Counted from the stretch's first letter, positions 1-8,348 are shown. The stretch: DNA of 21,789 nt from Streptococcus mitis (GCF_023109105.1 NZ_JALDTZ010000023.1:1-21789); one strand, 5' to 3'. The notes: generated from the letters alone by a model not told the origin. A program made the numbers and translations.

Positions 1-77
1 ATGGGACTTTTTTTCTACAACAAAATAGGCTCCATAATATCCATAGGGGATTTACCCACTACAAATATTATAGAGCC
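1..77. repeat. End unit, copy 1 (direct repeat of 353-428)
   Basis: This unit is nearly identical and in the same orientation as 353-428. It contains its own inverted repeat: GGCTCCATAATAT (28-40) pairs with ATATTATAGAGCC (65-77) with one mismatch, and the interval carries GGGGATTTACCCACTACAA. The 65-77 arm overlaps the original stop codon of the transposase (68-70 on the minus strand). Confidence 0.8.
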
Positions 78-305
78 AATTTTCTCCTTTCTTTTTTGAT
101 GTTCAGAGCGATAAAAATCCGTTTTTTTGAAGTTTTCAAAATTCCGAAAACCAAAGGTATTGCGTTTGATAAGTTTGGTGAGATTATTCGTCACCTCCAG
201 CTTGGGGATGATTTCTTTGTGTGTATCCCTATTGATGATATCCATAGATTAGATATTAGGGTCTTTAATGTCAAGCAATTTTGTGATAAAATGTAATTGT
301 TCCAT
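68..305 (-). pseudogene. Collapsed ISL3 transposase pseudogene
   Basis: The transposase start codon is at 305-303 on the minus strand. The reading begins MEQLHFITKLLDIKDPNI and hits an in-frame TAA at 251-249, then continues in the same frame as MDIINRDTHKEIIPKL. There the sequence jumps to a C-terminal segment (KLEVTNNLTKLIKRN, then FGFRNFENFKK), so an internal deletion removed the zinc-binding, DNA-binding and DDE catalytic parts. A run of seven A (minus strand, near 125-131) shifts the frame by one base. Removing one A restores a C-terminus reading KKRIFIALNIKKERRKLAL and a stop at 70-68. With a nonsense codon, a deletion and a frameshift, no active transposase can be made. Confidence 0.8.
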
Positions 306-352
306 ATGAGTCTTTCTAATGAGTTGTTTTGTCGCTTTTCATTATAGGTCAT

Positions 353-428
353 ATGGAACTTTTTTCTACACAAAAATAGGCTCCATAATATCCCTAGGGG
401 ATTTACCCACTACAAATATTATAGGAGC
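353..428. repeat. End unit, copy 2 (direct repeat of 1-77)
   Basis: This is the second copy of the 76-77 bp unit, starting ATGGAACTTTTTTCTACA and differing from copy 1 at a few positions and short indels. Its internal inverted repeat is 379-391 with 416-428. It lies upstream of the transposase start on the minus strand, where the IS promoter would be. Confidence 0.8.
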
Positions 429-486
429 ATTTGTCGAAAGTAGCAGTCTTTAAGGAAGGATACTAGCTATATATTTTTTTAAATAT

Positions 487-494
487 GGTAAAAT
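487..494 (+). promoter_or_regulatory. Extended -10 promoter for polC
   Basis: TGGTAAAAT (486-494) has the extended -10 form TGn followed by a TAAAAT hexamer. I see no good -35 hexamer at 16-18 bp, which is usual for extended -10 promoters. Transcription would start near 500-502, giving a leader of only ~20 nt. Confidence 0.45.
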
Positions 495-497
495 AGT

Positions 498-512
498 AGG
501 AGAATAATGTGA
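498..512 (+). promoter_or_regulatory. Start-stop mini-ORF with its own Shine-Dalgarno ahead of polC
   Basis: AGGAG (498-502) is followed after four bases by ATG (507-509) and immediately by TGA (510-512). The polC ribosome site GAGGAA (511-516) overlaps that stop, and the polC ATG is at 522. A ribosome engaging the first ATG would terminate at once within reach of the polC start. Whether it is used is unknown. The predicted transcription start near 500 would leave AGGAG at the very 5' end, which weakens the case. Confidence 0.35.
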
Positions 513-521
513 GGAAATTGA

Positions 522-3500
522 ATGTCAAATAGTTTTGAAATTTTGATGAATCAACTGGGGATGCCTGCTGAAATGAGACAGGATTCTGCTTTAGCACAGG
601 CTGATATTGAGCGAGTTGTGGTTCATAAAATTAGTAAGGTATGGGAGTTTCATTTCGTATTTTCTAATATTTTACCGATTGAAATCTTTTTAGAATTAAA
701 GAGAGGTTTGAGTGAAGAATTTTCTAAGACAGGGAATAAAGCTGTTTTCGAAATCAAGGCACTGTCTCAAGAATTTTCAAGCCAACTCTTACAATCCTAT
801 TATATAGAGGCTTTTTCTGAGGGGCCATGTGCTAGTCAAGGTTTTAAATCGCTTTATCAGAATTTGCAAGTTCGTGCTGAGGGGAATCAACTATTTATTG
901 AAGGTTCTGAGGCGATTGATAAGGAACATTTTAAGAAGAATCATCTTCCTAATTTAGCTAAACAACTTGAAAAGTTTGGTTTTCCAACTTTTAACTGTCA
1001 AGTAGAGAAGAATGATGCCCTGACCCAGGTGCAGGAAGAGGCCTTTCATGCTGAAAATGAGCAGATTGTTCAAGCTGCCAATGAAGAAGCGCTTCGTGCT
1101 ATGGAACAACTAGAACAGATGGCACCACCTCCAGCGGAAGAGAAATCAGCCTTTGATTTTCAAGCGAAAAAAGCTACAGCTAAACCAAAGCTGGACAAGG
1201 CGGAGATTACTCCTATGATTGAAGTGACGACTGAGGAAAATCGTCTGGTCTTTGAAGGGGTTGTTTTTGATGTGGAGCAAAAAGTGACCAGAACAGGGCG
1301 CGTTTTGATTAACTTTAAAATGACGGACTATACTTCAAGTTTTTCTATGCAAAAGTGGGTTAAGAACGAGGAAGAGGCTCAAAAATTTGATCTAATTAAG
1401 AAAAATTCTTGGCTACGAGTTCGTGGGAATGTGGAGATGAATAACTTCACACGCGATTTGACTATGAACGTGCAGGATGTGCAGGAAGTTGTTCATTATG
1501 AGCGAAAGGATTTGATGCCAGAAGGTGAGCGTCGGGTTGAGTTTCATGCTCATACTAACATGTCGACCATGGATGCTTTGCCAGAGGTTGAAGAAATCGT
1601 TGCGACAGCTGCTAAGTGGGGACACAAGGCGGTTGCCATCACGGACCATGGGAATGTCCAGTCCTTCCCACATGGTTATAAGGCGGCTAAGAAAGCGGGA
1701 ATCCAGCTGATCTATGGTATGGAAGCCAATATCGTGGAGGACCGTGTCCCTATCGTCTATAACGAAGTGGAGATGGACTTGTCAGAAGCGACCTACGTGG
1801 TTTTTGACGTGGAAACCACAGGACTTTCAGCTATCTATAATGATTTGATTCAGGTTGCGGCATCTAAGATGTACAAGGGGAATATCATTGCTGAATTTGA
1901 TGAATTTATCAATCCTGGGCATTCCTTGTCAGCTTTTACTACTGAGCTGACTGGAATTACAGATGACCATGTCAAAAATGCCAAACCACTAGAACAAGTT
2001 TTGCAAGAATTTCAAGAGTTTTGTAAGGATACAGTCTTAGTTGCCCATAATGCTACATTTGACGTTGGCTTTATGAATGCCAATTATGAGCGTCATGGTC
2101 TTCCTAAAATTAGCCAGCCAGTTATTGATACGCTGGAGTTTGCTAGAAATCTCTATCCTGAGTATAAGCGTCATGGTTTGGGGCCTTTGACCAAGCGTTT
2201 TGGTGTGGCTTTGGAACATCACCACATGGCCAACTACGATGCGGAAGCTACAGGTCGCCTGCTTTTCATCTTTATCAAAGAGGTAGCAGAAAAACATGGT
2301 GTGACCGATTTGGCTAGACTCAACATTGATTTGATTAGTCCAGATTCTTATAAAAAAGCTCGAATCAAGCATGCGACCATCTATGTCAAGAATCAGGTAG
2401 GTCTAAAAAATATCTTTAAGCTGGTTTCTTTATCCAATACCAAGTACTTTGAAGGGGTGCCTCGGATTCCGAGGACAGTGCTAGATGCCCATCGGGAGGG
2501 CTTGATTTTGGGGTCTGCTTGCTCGGAGGGTGAAGTTTTTGACGCGGTTGTTTCCCAAGGTGTGGATGCGGCGGTTGAGGTGGCCAAGTATTATGACTTT
2601 ATCGAGGTCATGCCACCAGCTATCTATGCTCCCTTGATTGCTAAGGAGCAGGTCAAGGATATGGAGGAACTTCAGACCATTATCAAGAGTTTGATAGAGG
2701 TTGGAGACCGTCTTGGTAAGCCTGTTCTGGCTACGGGAAATGTCCATTATATCGAACCGGAAGAAGAAATTTATCGTGAAATTATCGTCCGTAGTTTGGG
2801 ACAGGGGGCTATGATTAACCGGACTATTGGTCATGGCGAACATGCCCAACCAGCACCACTTCCCAAGGCTCATTTTAGAACGACCAATGAAATGTTGGAT
2901 GAATTTGCCTTCTTGGGAGAGGATTTGGCTCGTAAACTGGTTATTGAAAATCCCAATGCCTTGGCAGATACTTTTGAACCTGTTGAAGTTGTTAAGGGTG
3001 ACTTGTACACGCCTTTCATCGATAAGGCTGAAGAAACAGTCGCTGAGTTGACCTATAAGAAAGCTTTTGAGATTTATGGAAATCCGTTGCCAGATATTGT
3101 TGATTTGCGGATTGAAAAAGAATTGACTTCCATTTTGGGGAATGGATTTGCCGTGATTTATCTGGCTTCCCAGATGTTGGTGCAACGTTCTAATGAACGG
3201 GGCTACTTGGTTGGTTCTCGTGGGTCTGTCGGATCTAGTTTCGTTGCGACCATGATTGGGATTACGGAGGTCAATCCTCTCTCTCCTCACTATGTCTGTG
3301 GTCAGTGTCAGTATAGTGAGTTTATCACAGATGGTTCTTACGGTTCAGGATTTGATATGCCCAATAAGGACTGTCCAAACTGTGGTCACAAACTCAGCAA
3401 AAATGGGCAAGATATTCCTTTCGAGACCTTCCTTGGTTTTGATGGAGACAAGGTTCCCGATATTGACTTGAACTTCTCAGGAGAAGACCAACCTAGTGCC

Positions 3501-4913
3501 CACTTGGATGTGCGTGATATCTTTGGTGAGGAATATGCCTTCCGTGCAGGAACAGTTGGTACGGTGGCTGCTAAGACTGCTTATGGATTTGTCAAGGGTT
3601 TCGAGCGAGATTATGGCAAGTTTTATCGTGATGCAGAGGTAGAACGCCTCGCTCAAGGTGCAGCTGGTGTCAAGCGGACAACGGGACAACACCCGGGGGG
3701 GATCGTTGTTATTCCTAACTACATGGATGTTTACGACTTTACGCCTGTCCAGTATCCAGCAGATGACGTGACGGCTGAATGGCAGACCACTCACTTTAAC
3801 TTCCATGATATCGACGAGAACGTCCTCAAACTCGATGTACTGGGACATGATGATCCGACCATGATTCGAAAACTTCAGGACTTGTCTGGGATTGACCCTA
3901 ATGAAATTCCTATGGATGACGAAGGCGTGATGGCACTCTTTTCTGGGACTGATGTGTTAGGGGTAACACCTGAGCAAATAGGGACGCCTACGGGGATGTT
4001 GGGTATTCCAGAGTTTGGAACCAACTTTGTCCGAGGCATGGTCGATGAAACCCATCCGACAACTTTTGCGGAGTTGCTTCAGTTGTCAGGGTTGTCCCAT
4101 GGTACCGACGTTTGGCTGGGGAATGCCCAAGATCTGATTAAGCAAGGAATAGCAGACCTATCGACTGTTATCGGTTGTCGGGACGACATCATGGTTTACC
4201 TCATGCATGCTGGTCTCGAACCTAAGATGGCCTTTACCATCATGGAACGGGTGCGTAAAGGCTTATGGCTCAAAATCTCTGAAGAAGAGCGCAATGGTTA
4301 TATCGAAGCTATGAAGGCCAACAATGTTCCTGAGTGGTATATCGAATCTTGTGGAAAAATCAAGTACATGTTCCCTAAAGCCCATGCGGCAGCCTACGTT
4401 ATGATGGCCTTGCGTGTAGCTTACTTCAAGGTTCACCATCCTATTTATTACTACTGTGCTTACTTCTCCATCCGTGCTAAGGCTTTTGATATCAAGACCA
4501 TGGGTGCAGGCTTGGATGCCATCAAACGTAGAATGGAAGAAATCTCTGAAAAACGGAAGAACAATGAAGCCTCTAATGTGGAAATTGACCTCTATACAAC
4601 TCTTGAGATTGTCAATGAGATGTGGGAGCGTGGTTTCAAGTTTGGCAAACTTGATCTCTACCGTAGTCAGGCGACAGAGTTCCTTATCGATGAGGATACC
4701 CTCATTCCACCATTTGTAGCAATGGATGGTCTGGGAGAGAACGTTGCCAAGCAGTTGGTGCGAGCGCGTGAAGAGGGAGAATTCCTCTCTAAAACAGAAC
4801 TACGCAAACGTGGTGGCCTCTCATCAACCTTGGTTGAAAAGATGGATGAAATGGGCATTCTCGGCAATATGCCAGAGGATAACCAGCTCAGTCTGTTTGA
4901 TGATTTGTTTTGA
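522..4913 (+). CDS. polC: DNA polymerase III alpha subunit, Gram-positive PolC type
   Basis: This is the main replicative DNA polymerase of low-GC Gram-positives, 1463 aa, which is full length for the family. Order of parts: an N-terminal domain, an OB fold (about 235-330), a PHP domain starting at FHAHTN (about 341), a proofreading DnaQ-like 3'-5' exonuclease inserted in the PHP domain (D429 and E431 in DVETTG), a zinc-binding loop with C926, C929, C951 and C954, and the polymerase active site PDIDLNFS with D980 and D982. The likely third catalytic aspartate is D1105 in LKLDVLG. The C-terminus ends with QLSLFDDLF, matching the beta-clamp binding motif. The start is supported by GAGGAA five bases upstream. 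It has its own weak promoter. No broken or missing motif was seen. Confidence 0.98.
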   Translation: MSNSFEILMNQLGMPAEMRQDSALAQADIERVVVHKISKVWEFHFVFSNILPIEIFLELKRGLSEEFSKTGNKAVFEIKALSQEFSSQLLQSYYIEAFSEGPCASQGFKSLYQNLQVRAEGNQLFIEGSEAIDKEHFKKNHLPNLAKQLEKFGFPTFNCQVEKNDALTQVQEEAFHAENEQIVQAANEEALRAMEQLEQMAPPPAEEKSAFDFQAKKATAKPKLDKAEITPMIEVTTEENRLVFEGVVFDVEQKVTRTGRVLINFKMTDYTSSFSMQKWVKNEEEAQKFDLIKKNSWLRVRGNVEMNNFTRDLTMNVQDVQEVVHYERKDLMPEGERRVEFHAHTNMSTMDALPEVEEIVATAAKWGHKAVAITDHGNVQSFPHGYKAAKKAGIQLIYGMEANIVEDRVPIVYNEVEMDLSEATYVVFDVETTGLSAIYNDLIQVAASKMYKGNIIAEFDEFINPGHSLSAFTTELTGITDDHVKNAKPLEQVLQEFQEFCKDTVLVAHNATFDVGFMNANYERHGLPKISQPVIDTLEFARNLYPEYKRHGLGPLTKRFGVALEHHHMANYDAEATGRLLFIFIKEVAEKHGVTDLARLNIDLISPDSYKKARIKHATIYVKNQVGLKNIFKLVSLSNTKYFEGVPRIPRTVLDAHREGLILGSACSEGEVFDAVVSQGVDAAVEVAKYYDFIEVMPPAIYAPLIAKEQVKDMEELQTIIKSLIEVGDRLGKPVLATGNVHYIEPEEEIYREIIVRSLGQGAMINRTIGHGEHAQPAPLPKAHFRTTNEMLDEFAFLGEDLARKLVIENPNALADTFEPVEVVKGDLYTPFIDKAEETVAELTYKKAFEIYGNPLPDIVDLRIEKELTSILGNGFAVIYLASQMLVQRSNERGYLVGSRGSVGSSFVATMIGITEVNPLSPHYVCGQCQYSEFITDGSYGSGFDMPNKDCPNCGHKLSKNGQDIPFETFLGFDGDKVPDIDLNFSGEDQPSAHLDVRDIFGEEYAFRAGTVGTVAAKTAYGFVKGFERDYGKFYRDAEVERLAQGAAGVKRTTGQHPGGIVVIPNYMDVYDFTPVQYPADDVTAEWQTTHFNFHDIDENVLKLDVLGHDDPTMIRKLQDLSGIDPNEIPMDDEGVMALFSGTDVLGVTPEQIGTPTGMLGIPEFGTNFVRGMVDETHPTTFAELLQLSGLSHGTDVWLGNAQDLIKQGIADLSTVIGCRDDIMVYLMHAGLEPKMAFTIMERVRKGLWLKISEEERNGYIEAMKANNVPEWYIESCGKIKYMFPKAHAAAYVMMALRVAYFKVHHPIYYYCAYFSIRAKAFDIKTMGAGLDAIKRRMEEISEKRKNNEASNVEIDLYTTLEIVNEMWERGFKFGKLDLYRSQATEFLIDEDTLIPPFVAMDGLGENVAKQLVRAREEGEFLSKTELRKRGGLSSTLVEKMDEMGILGNMPEDNQLSLFDDLF

Positions 4914-4950
4914 TGGATTCAACGATCCTCGCTCGGTTTGAGGTTGGCTA

Positions 4951-5628
4951 ATGATAGAAAAGAAAAAAAGAGCAACGCCCTGGAAATCAGGGAAAGTTAT
5001 TTCCATACGCTTACGAAATGGCGTTTATATCTTAGCGCAAATGGTGCGAGAACCCTATCTAGTATTTTTTAACCATTTTAACGAGGAAAATAACTGGAAG
5101 GGTGTGACCTTGAAAGAGGAGGATATCCTCTTTTGTAAGGCTGTTACTCGCCAATTTCTACGCTACAGTCCTATAACGATTGTTAAAAATCTTGAGCCCT
5201 TGTTAGATTATGGATTACCCAAAGAATGGATCTATAGTCATATTGGAGGTCATCCTATTACTGTTTCGGTAAAGGGAAGGGAGCGCCAACTTGCTGGTTT
5301 TGGTAGACGGTGTTCTTTGGTTCTGGCGGATAAAGACAGTGGACTACCAGAAGATAATCCACTTATGGGACTCTTCCAATCCTATATCATATCAGATATC
5401 AAAGAACAGGATTGGGATCGGGTAGGTCAGGCTGAACTCATGTCTATTGAAGTATTTCCAACACTCAACGAACGTCTCTATCTTTGCTTTCTTTGTGGGA
5501 AAAATATAAATCCAGAACAAGATATCTCTTTAGGAAAGCCTCTACTTGATGACTATGAAACCTATATAGATATCCTCAAAAATAGTTCAGAAGCACGACA
5601 TCTCTATCTAGGAGAGAATGAAGAATAA
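4951..5628 (+). CDS. Uncharacterised 225-aa protein, possibly Imm26-like
   Basis: This is a soluble protein without signal peptide or membrane segment. It begins 37 bp after the polC stop, with GAGG about eight bases before the ATG. The first ~50 residues (basic start, then GKVISIRLRNGVYILAQMV, then PYLVFFNHF) resemble the beta-rich N-terminus of the Imm26 immunity family, where a short strand, a -G-Y-A/L- turn and an aromatic strand follow each other. The remainder (DYGLPKEWIYSHIGG, two cysteines in CFLCGKN) I do not recognise. No toxin gene is adjacent, so an immunity role would be orphaned. The next gene starts 13 bp downstream, suggesting cotranscription. The gene is real; the family call is tentative. 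Confidence 0.75.
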   Translation: MIEKKKRATPWKSGKVISIRLRNGVYILAQMVREPYLVFFNHFNEENNWKGVTLKEEDILFCKAVTRQFLRYSPITIVKNLEPLLDYGLPKEWIYSHIGGHPITVSVKGRERQLAGFGRRCSLVLADKDSGLPEDNPLMGLFQSYIISDIKEQDWDRVGQAELMSIEVFPTLNERLYLCFLCGKNINPEQDISLGKPLLDDYETYIDILKNSSEARHLYLGENEE

Positions 5629-5641
5629 GAAAGGACATTTC

Positions 5642-5794
5642 ATGAAACTAAGAATTTTTGCGGAAGACAAGCCGGCTGAGAAGGTATTTGAGTATCAATT
5701 AGAACTTGCTGATCAGACAATTCTTTTGTCGACAGCACTCTTGTCAGGCGCTATTGCACTAGCAGGGCTACTCTCTGCTTTACATAAAAACTAA
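5642..5794 (+). CDS. Small single-pass membrane peptide, 50 aa
   Basis: This short gene has a good ribosome site (AGAAAGGA, seven bases before ATG) and reads MKLRIFAEDKPAEKVFEYQL followed by a hydrophobic stretch. Residues 1-25 are hydrophilic and charged; residues 26-47 (TILLSTALLSGAIALAGLLS) form one likely transmembrane helix, and the protein ends HKN. It sits 13 bp after the preceding gene and 24 bp before pepS on the same strand, consistent with one transcript. I cannot assign a function. Coding status is supported by the ribosome site, the clean membrane helix and tight spacing, not by recognised homology. Confidence 0.65.
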   Translation: MKLRIFAEDKPAEKVFEYQLELADQTILLSTALLSGAIALAGLLSALHKN

Positions 5795-5818
5795 AAAATA
5801 TAGAAAAGAGAAAACAAA

Positions 5819-7060
5819 ATGGTTTTACCAAATTTTAAAGAAAATCTAGAAAAATACGCTAAGCTCTTAGTTGCAAACGGAGTGAAGGTGCAACCTGGTC
5901 ACACTTTGGCTCTCTCTATCGATGTGGAGCAACGTGAGTTGGCTCACTTAATCGTCAAAGAAGCCTATGCACTTGGAGCGCACGAAGTTATCGTTCAATG
6001 GGCAGATGACTTTGTAAACCGTGAGAAATTCCTCCACGCGCCGATGGAGCGTTTGGACAATGTGCCAGAATACAAGATTGCTGAGATGAATTACCTTCTT
6101 GAAAACAAAGCGAGTCGTCTCGGTGTCCGTTCTTCTGACCCAGGTGCCTTGAACGGAGTGGACGCTGAAAAGCTTTCAGCTTCTGCTAAAGCTATGGGAA
6201 TTGCCATGAAGCCAATGCGTATTGCAACACAATCCAACAAGGTTAGCTGGACTGTAGCAGCCGCAGCTGGACTCGAGTGGGCTAAGAAGGTCTTTCCAAA
6301 TGCGGCTAGTGACGAAGAAGCAGTGGACCTCCTTTGGGACCAAATCTTCAAGACTTGCCGTGTCTACGAAGAAGATCCTGTTAAGGCTTGGGAAGAGCAT
6401 GCAGCTATCCTTAAGAGTAAAGCTGATATGCTCAATAAAGAGCAATTTTCAGCCCTTCACTACACAGCGCCAGGGACAGATTTGACACTTGGCTTGCCAA
6501 AGAACCACGTTTGGGAATCAGCTGGGGCTATCAATGCACAGGGCGAAGGATTCTTGCCAAATATGCCGACAGAGGAAGTTTTCACAGCGCCTGACTTCCG
6601 TCGTGCAGATGGTTATGTAACCTCTACAAAACCACTTAGCTATAACGGAAATATCATCGAAGGCATTAAAGTAACCTTCAAGGATGGACAAATCGTAGAT
6701 ATCATTGCTGAGAAGGGTGATCAAGTTATGAAGGACCTTGTCTTTAAGAATGCTGGTGCGCGTGCCTTGGGTGAATGTGCCTTAGTACCAGATCCAAGTC
6801 CAATTTCTCAGTCAGGCATTACCTTCTTTAACACTCTTTTCGATGAAAATGCTTCAAATCACCTGGCTATCGGTGCTGCCTATGCGACTAGCGTCGTTGG
6901 TGGTGCAGAAATGACTGAAGAAGAGCTTGAAGCTGCGGGGCTTAACCGTTCAGATGTTCACGTAGACTTTATGATTGGGTCTAGTCAAATGGATATCGAT
7001 GGTATCCGTGAGGATGGAACACGTGTGCCTCTCTTCCGTAACGGAGATTGGGCAAATTAA
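5819..7060 (+). CDS. pepS: Aminopeptidase PepS (M29 metallopeptidase)
   Basis: This cytoplasmic metallo-aminopeptidase of family M29 (PepS/AmpS type), 413 aa, has the usual length. It removes N-terminal residues from peptides produced by oligopeptide uptake and protein turnover. The family's dinuclear-metal ligands are in the expected order and spacing: E253 (PTEEVF), E319 (LGECAL), H348 (ASNHLAIG), Y355, H381 and D383 (VHVDFMIG). The start MVLPNFKENLEKYA is typical. The ribosome site (AGAAAAGAG) is modest. There is no promoter in the 24 bp upstream, so it is probably cotranscribed with the small peptide gene. The small membrane protein gene at 7070 follows after 9 bp. Confidence 0.95.
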   Translation: MVLPNFKENLEKYAKLLVANGVKVQPGHTLALSIDVEQRELAHLIVKEAYALGAHEVIVQWADDFVNREKFLHAPMERLDNVPEYKIAEMNYLLENKASRLGVRSSDPGALNGVDAEKLSASAKAMGIAMKPMRIATQSNKVSWTVAAAAGLEWAKKVFPNAASDEEAVDLLWDQIFKTCRVYEEDPVKAWEEHAAILKSKADMLNKEQFSALHYTAPGTDLTLGLPKNHVWESAGAINAQGEGFLPNMPTEEVFTAPDFRRADGYVTSTKPLSYNGNIIEGIKVTFKDGQIVDIIAEKGDQVMKDLVFKNAGARALGECALVPDPSPISQSGITFFNTLFDENASNHLAIGAAYATSVVGGAEMTEEELEAAGLNRSDVHVDFMIGSSQMDIDGIREDGTRVPLFRNGDWAN

Positions 7061-7069
7061 GGAGCCAAG

Positions 7070-7300
7070 ATGATAGGAAGTATGTTTGTCGGCCTTTTAA
7101 TCGGACTACTAGCAGGGGCTATCACTAATCGTGGAGAACGTATGGGTTGCTTTGGAAAAATGTTTCTCGGTTGGATTGGTGCCTTTCTGGGTCACTTGCT
7201 CTTTGGAACTTGGGGGCCAGTTTTATCAGGAACAGCTATTATCCCAGCAATTTTAGGTGCCATGATTGTTTTAGCTATTTTTTGGAGACGAGGAAGTTAA
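7070..7300 (+). CDS. GlsB/YeaQ/YmgE-family small membrane protein
   Basis: This is a 76-aa glycine-rich hydrophobic protein with three likely membrane helices (about 3-18, 29-45 and 53-71), ending in a positively charged RRGS. The N-terminal FVGLLIGLLAGAI, the central GKMFLGWIGAFLGHLLFG and the last helix with GAMIVLAIFW follow the pattern of the GlsB/YeaQ/YmgE (transglycosylase-associated) family, associated with general stress in Gram-positives. The exact function of that family is unknown. AAGGAG lies six bases before the ATG. It is the last gene of the polC-pepS run, closed by the terminator at 7516-7550. Confidence 0.85.
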   Translation: MIGSMFVGLLIGLLAGAITNRGERMGCFGKMFLGWIGAFLGHLLFGTWGPVLSGTAIIPAILGAMIVLAIFWRRGS

Positions 7301-7313
7301 TTTCCTAAATCTG

Positions 7314-7509
7314 ATACTCAATGAAAATCAAAAAGCAAACTAGGAAGCTAGCCGCAGGCTGCTCAAAGCACTGCTTTGCGGTTGTAGATAGAACTGACGA
7401 AGTCAGCTCAAAACACTGTTTTGAGGTTGCAGATGGAACTGACGAAGTCAGTAACCATACCTACGGCAAGGTGAAGCTGACGTGGTTTGAAGAGATTTTC
7501 GAAGAGTAT
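7314..7509 (+). repeat. BOX element (boxA-boxB-boxB-boxC)
   Basis: This is a ~196 bp pneumococcal BOX repeat. boxA begins GATACTCAATGAAAATCAAA and runs through CTAGCCGCAGGCTGCTCAAAGCA. Two ~45 bp boxB-type units follow, each with the hairpin CTGACGAAGTCAG. boxC ends GGTTTGAAGAGATTTTCGAAGAGTAT. It is inverted relative to the copy at 9738-9934. It is open in frame with rsuA (an ATG lies at 7321), but that reading is repeat sequence and not part of the enzyme. One stem base differs from the other copy (CTTTGCGG here, CTTTGAGG there). Confidence 0.92.
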
Positions 7510-7515
7510 GAGACG

Positions 7516-7550
7516 AAAAGGAGGTTGGTCATTGAACCAGCCTCCTTTTT
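7516..7550 (+). terminator. Rho-independent terminator after the pepS-glsB-like run
   Basis: AAAAGGAGGTTGGT (7516-7529) pairs with ACCAGCCTCCTTTT (7536-7549): 14 bp with a single G-U wobble and a six-base loop, followed by a T run. The downstream arm reaches into the position where the rsuA -35 would lie. Confidence 0.85.
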
Positions 7551-7554
7551 AGTG

Positions 7555-7563
7555 TGGTATAAT
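7555..7563 (+). promoter_or_regulatory. Extended -10 promoter for rsuA, predicting a leaderless mRNA
   Basis: TGGTATAAT gives an extended -10 with a consensus TATAAT (7558-7563). No -35 hexamer is at the right distance because the terminator arm occupies it. Counting seven bases from the -10 places the transcription start on A7570, the first base of the rsuA ATG. Confidence 0.6.
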
Positions 7564-7569
7564 AGTTCT

Positions 7570-8292
7570 ATGAGATTAGATAAATTTTTAGTTGCCTGCG
7601 CTGTGGGGAGCCGAACTGAGGTCAAAAACTTGCTCAAGGCTGGGCGTGTGACGGTAAATGGTAAAAAAGAAAAATCAGCTAAATTGCAGGTTGATGAAGA
7701 AAGAGATGAGATTCGCTTTGATGGGCAAGTACTGGAGTATGAAGAGTTTGTCTATTACATGATGAACAAGCCCCAAGGTGTTATTTCAGCGACTGAGGAT
7801 CCCAAGCACAGAACTGTTCTGGACTTGTTGGATGACTTGGCTCGGAGCAAGGAAGTTTTCCCAGTCGGGCGCTTGGATATGGACACGCATGGCCTTTTGC
7901 TCTTGACTAATGATGGTCAGTTGGCCCATGCTCTTCTTTCACCTAAGCGTCATGTGGACAAGACGTATCTGGCTCAGGTCAAGGGAATTATGACCCAAGA
8001 AGATGTGGAGACATTTGCCAAGGGAATTCCTCTCAAAGACTTTACTTGTCAACCTGCTAGATTGGAGCTTGTATCCATAGATCCAGAAAAGAATCAAAGC
8101 CAAATCCGTGTGACCATTGCAGAAGGGAAATTCCACCAGGTCAAACGGATGGTGGCCTACTGTGGCAAGGAAGTGGTGGACCTACAACGTTTGGCTATGG
8201 GCACTTTAGCCTTGGATGAGAACTTAGAACGAGGAGAATGGCGTCGCTTGACCAAGGAGGAATTAGAAAATCTTCTTGCTAGTATTGCTTAA
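7570..8292 (+). CDS. rsuA: 16S rRNA pseudouridine(516) synthase RsuA
   Basis: This enzyme converts one uridine of 16S rRNA (U516 in E. coli numbering) to pseudouridine during small-subunit assembly. The 240-aa protein has an N-terminal S4 RNA-binding domain (about 1-60, MRLDKFLVACAVGSRTEVKN) and a pseudouridine synthase domain with the catalytic aspartate D103 in GRLDMDTHGLLLLTNDG. I start it at 7570 because the protein then begins exactly like the family. The longer open frame from 7321 adds 83 residues encoded by the BOX repeat and the terminator. No Shine-Dalgarno precedes the ATG and the promoter -10 lies six bases upstream, so translation may be leaderless. A weak terminator follows. Confidence 0.93.
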   Translation: MRLDKFLVACAVGSRTEVKNLLKAGRVTVNGKKEKSAKLQVDEERDEIRFDGQVLEYEEFVYYMMNKPQGVISATEDPKHRTVLDLLDDLARSKEVFPVGRLDMDTHGLLLLTNDGQLAHALLSPKRHVDKTYLAQVKGIMTQEDVETFAKGIPLKDFTCQPARLELVSIDPEKNQSQIRVTIAEGKFHQVKRMVAYCGKEVVDLQRLAMGTLALDENLERGEWRRLTKEELENLLASIA

Positions 8293-8308
8293 TTTGCTTT
8301 ATCTTAGG

Positions 8309-8345
8309 AAAGGTGAGGGACAATCTCCTTGCCTTTTATGTTTTT
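8309..8345 (+). terminator. Probable weak terminator after rsuA
   Basis: AAAGGTGAGGG (8309-8319) can pair with the arm ending CCTTGCCTTT, about 11 bp with three G-U wobbles, followed by TTATGTTTTT. The interrupted T tract makes this moderate. Confidence 0.5.
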
Positions 8346-8348
8346 CAG

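Larger units (their letters stand above)
1..428 (-). mobile_element. Decayed ISL3-family (IS1167-like) insertion sequence remnant
   Basis: Read on the minus strand, this stretch contains the promoter region and first ~35 codons of an ISL3-type transposase joined directly to its last ~35 codons, with a 76-77 bp end unit on each side (1-77 and 353-428). An intact element of this family is roughly 1.4 kb, so about 1 kb of the middle is missing. The outer edge at position 1 may continue beyond the window. The IS1167 assignment rests on remembered similarity of the N-terminal (MEQLHFITKLLDIKDPNI) and C-terminal (LIKRN-FGFRNFENFKK) peptides. The family call is fairly secure, the exact IS name less so. 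Confidence 0.7.

Noticed and set aside
2481..3290. A 269-codon open frame on the minus strand inside polC
   Set aside because: It is wholly antisense to conserved polC coding sequence, has no ribosome site and encodes nothing recognisable; it is a codon-bias shadow.
7314..7509. Possible CRISPR-like repeat array from repeated ~45 bp units
   Set aside because: The adjacent units are boxB modules without unique spacers, and no cas genes are present.
7321..7569. RsuA start at 7321
   Set aside because: It encodes BOX repeat and terminator sequence with no ribosome site, whereas the family N-terminus begins exactly at 7570.
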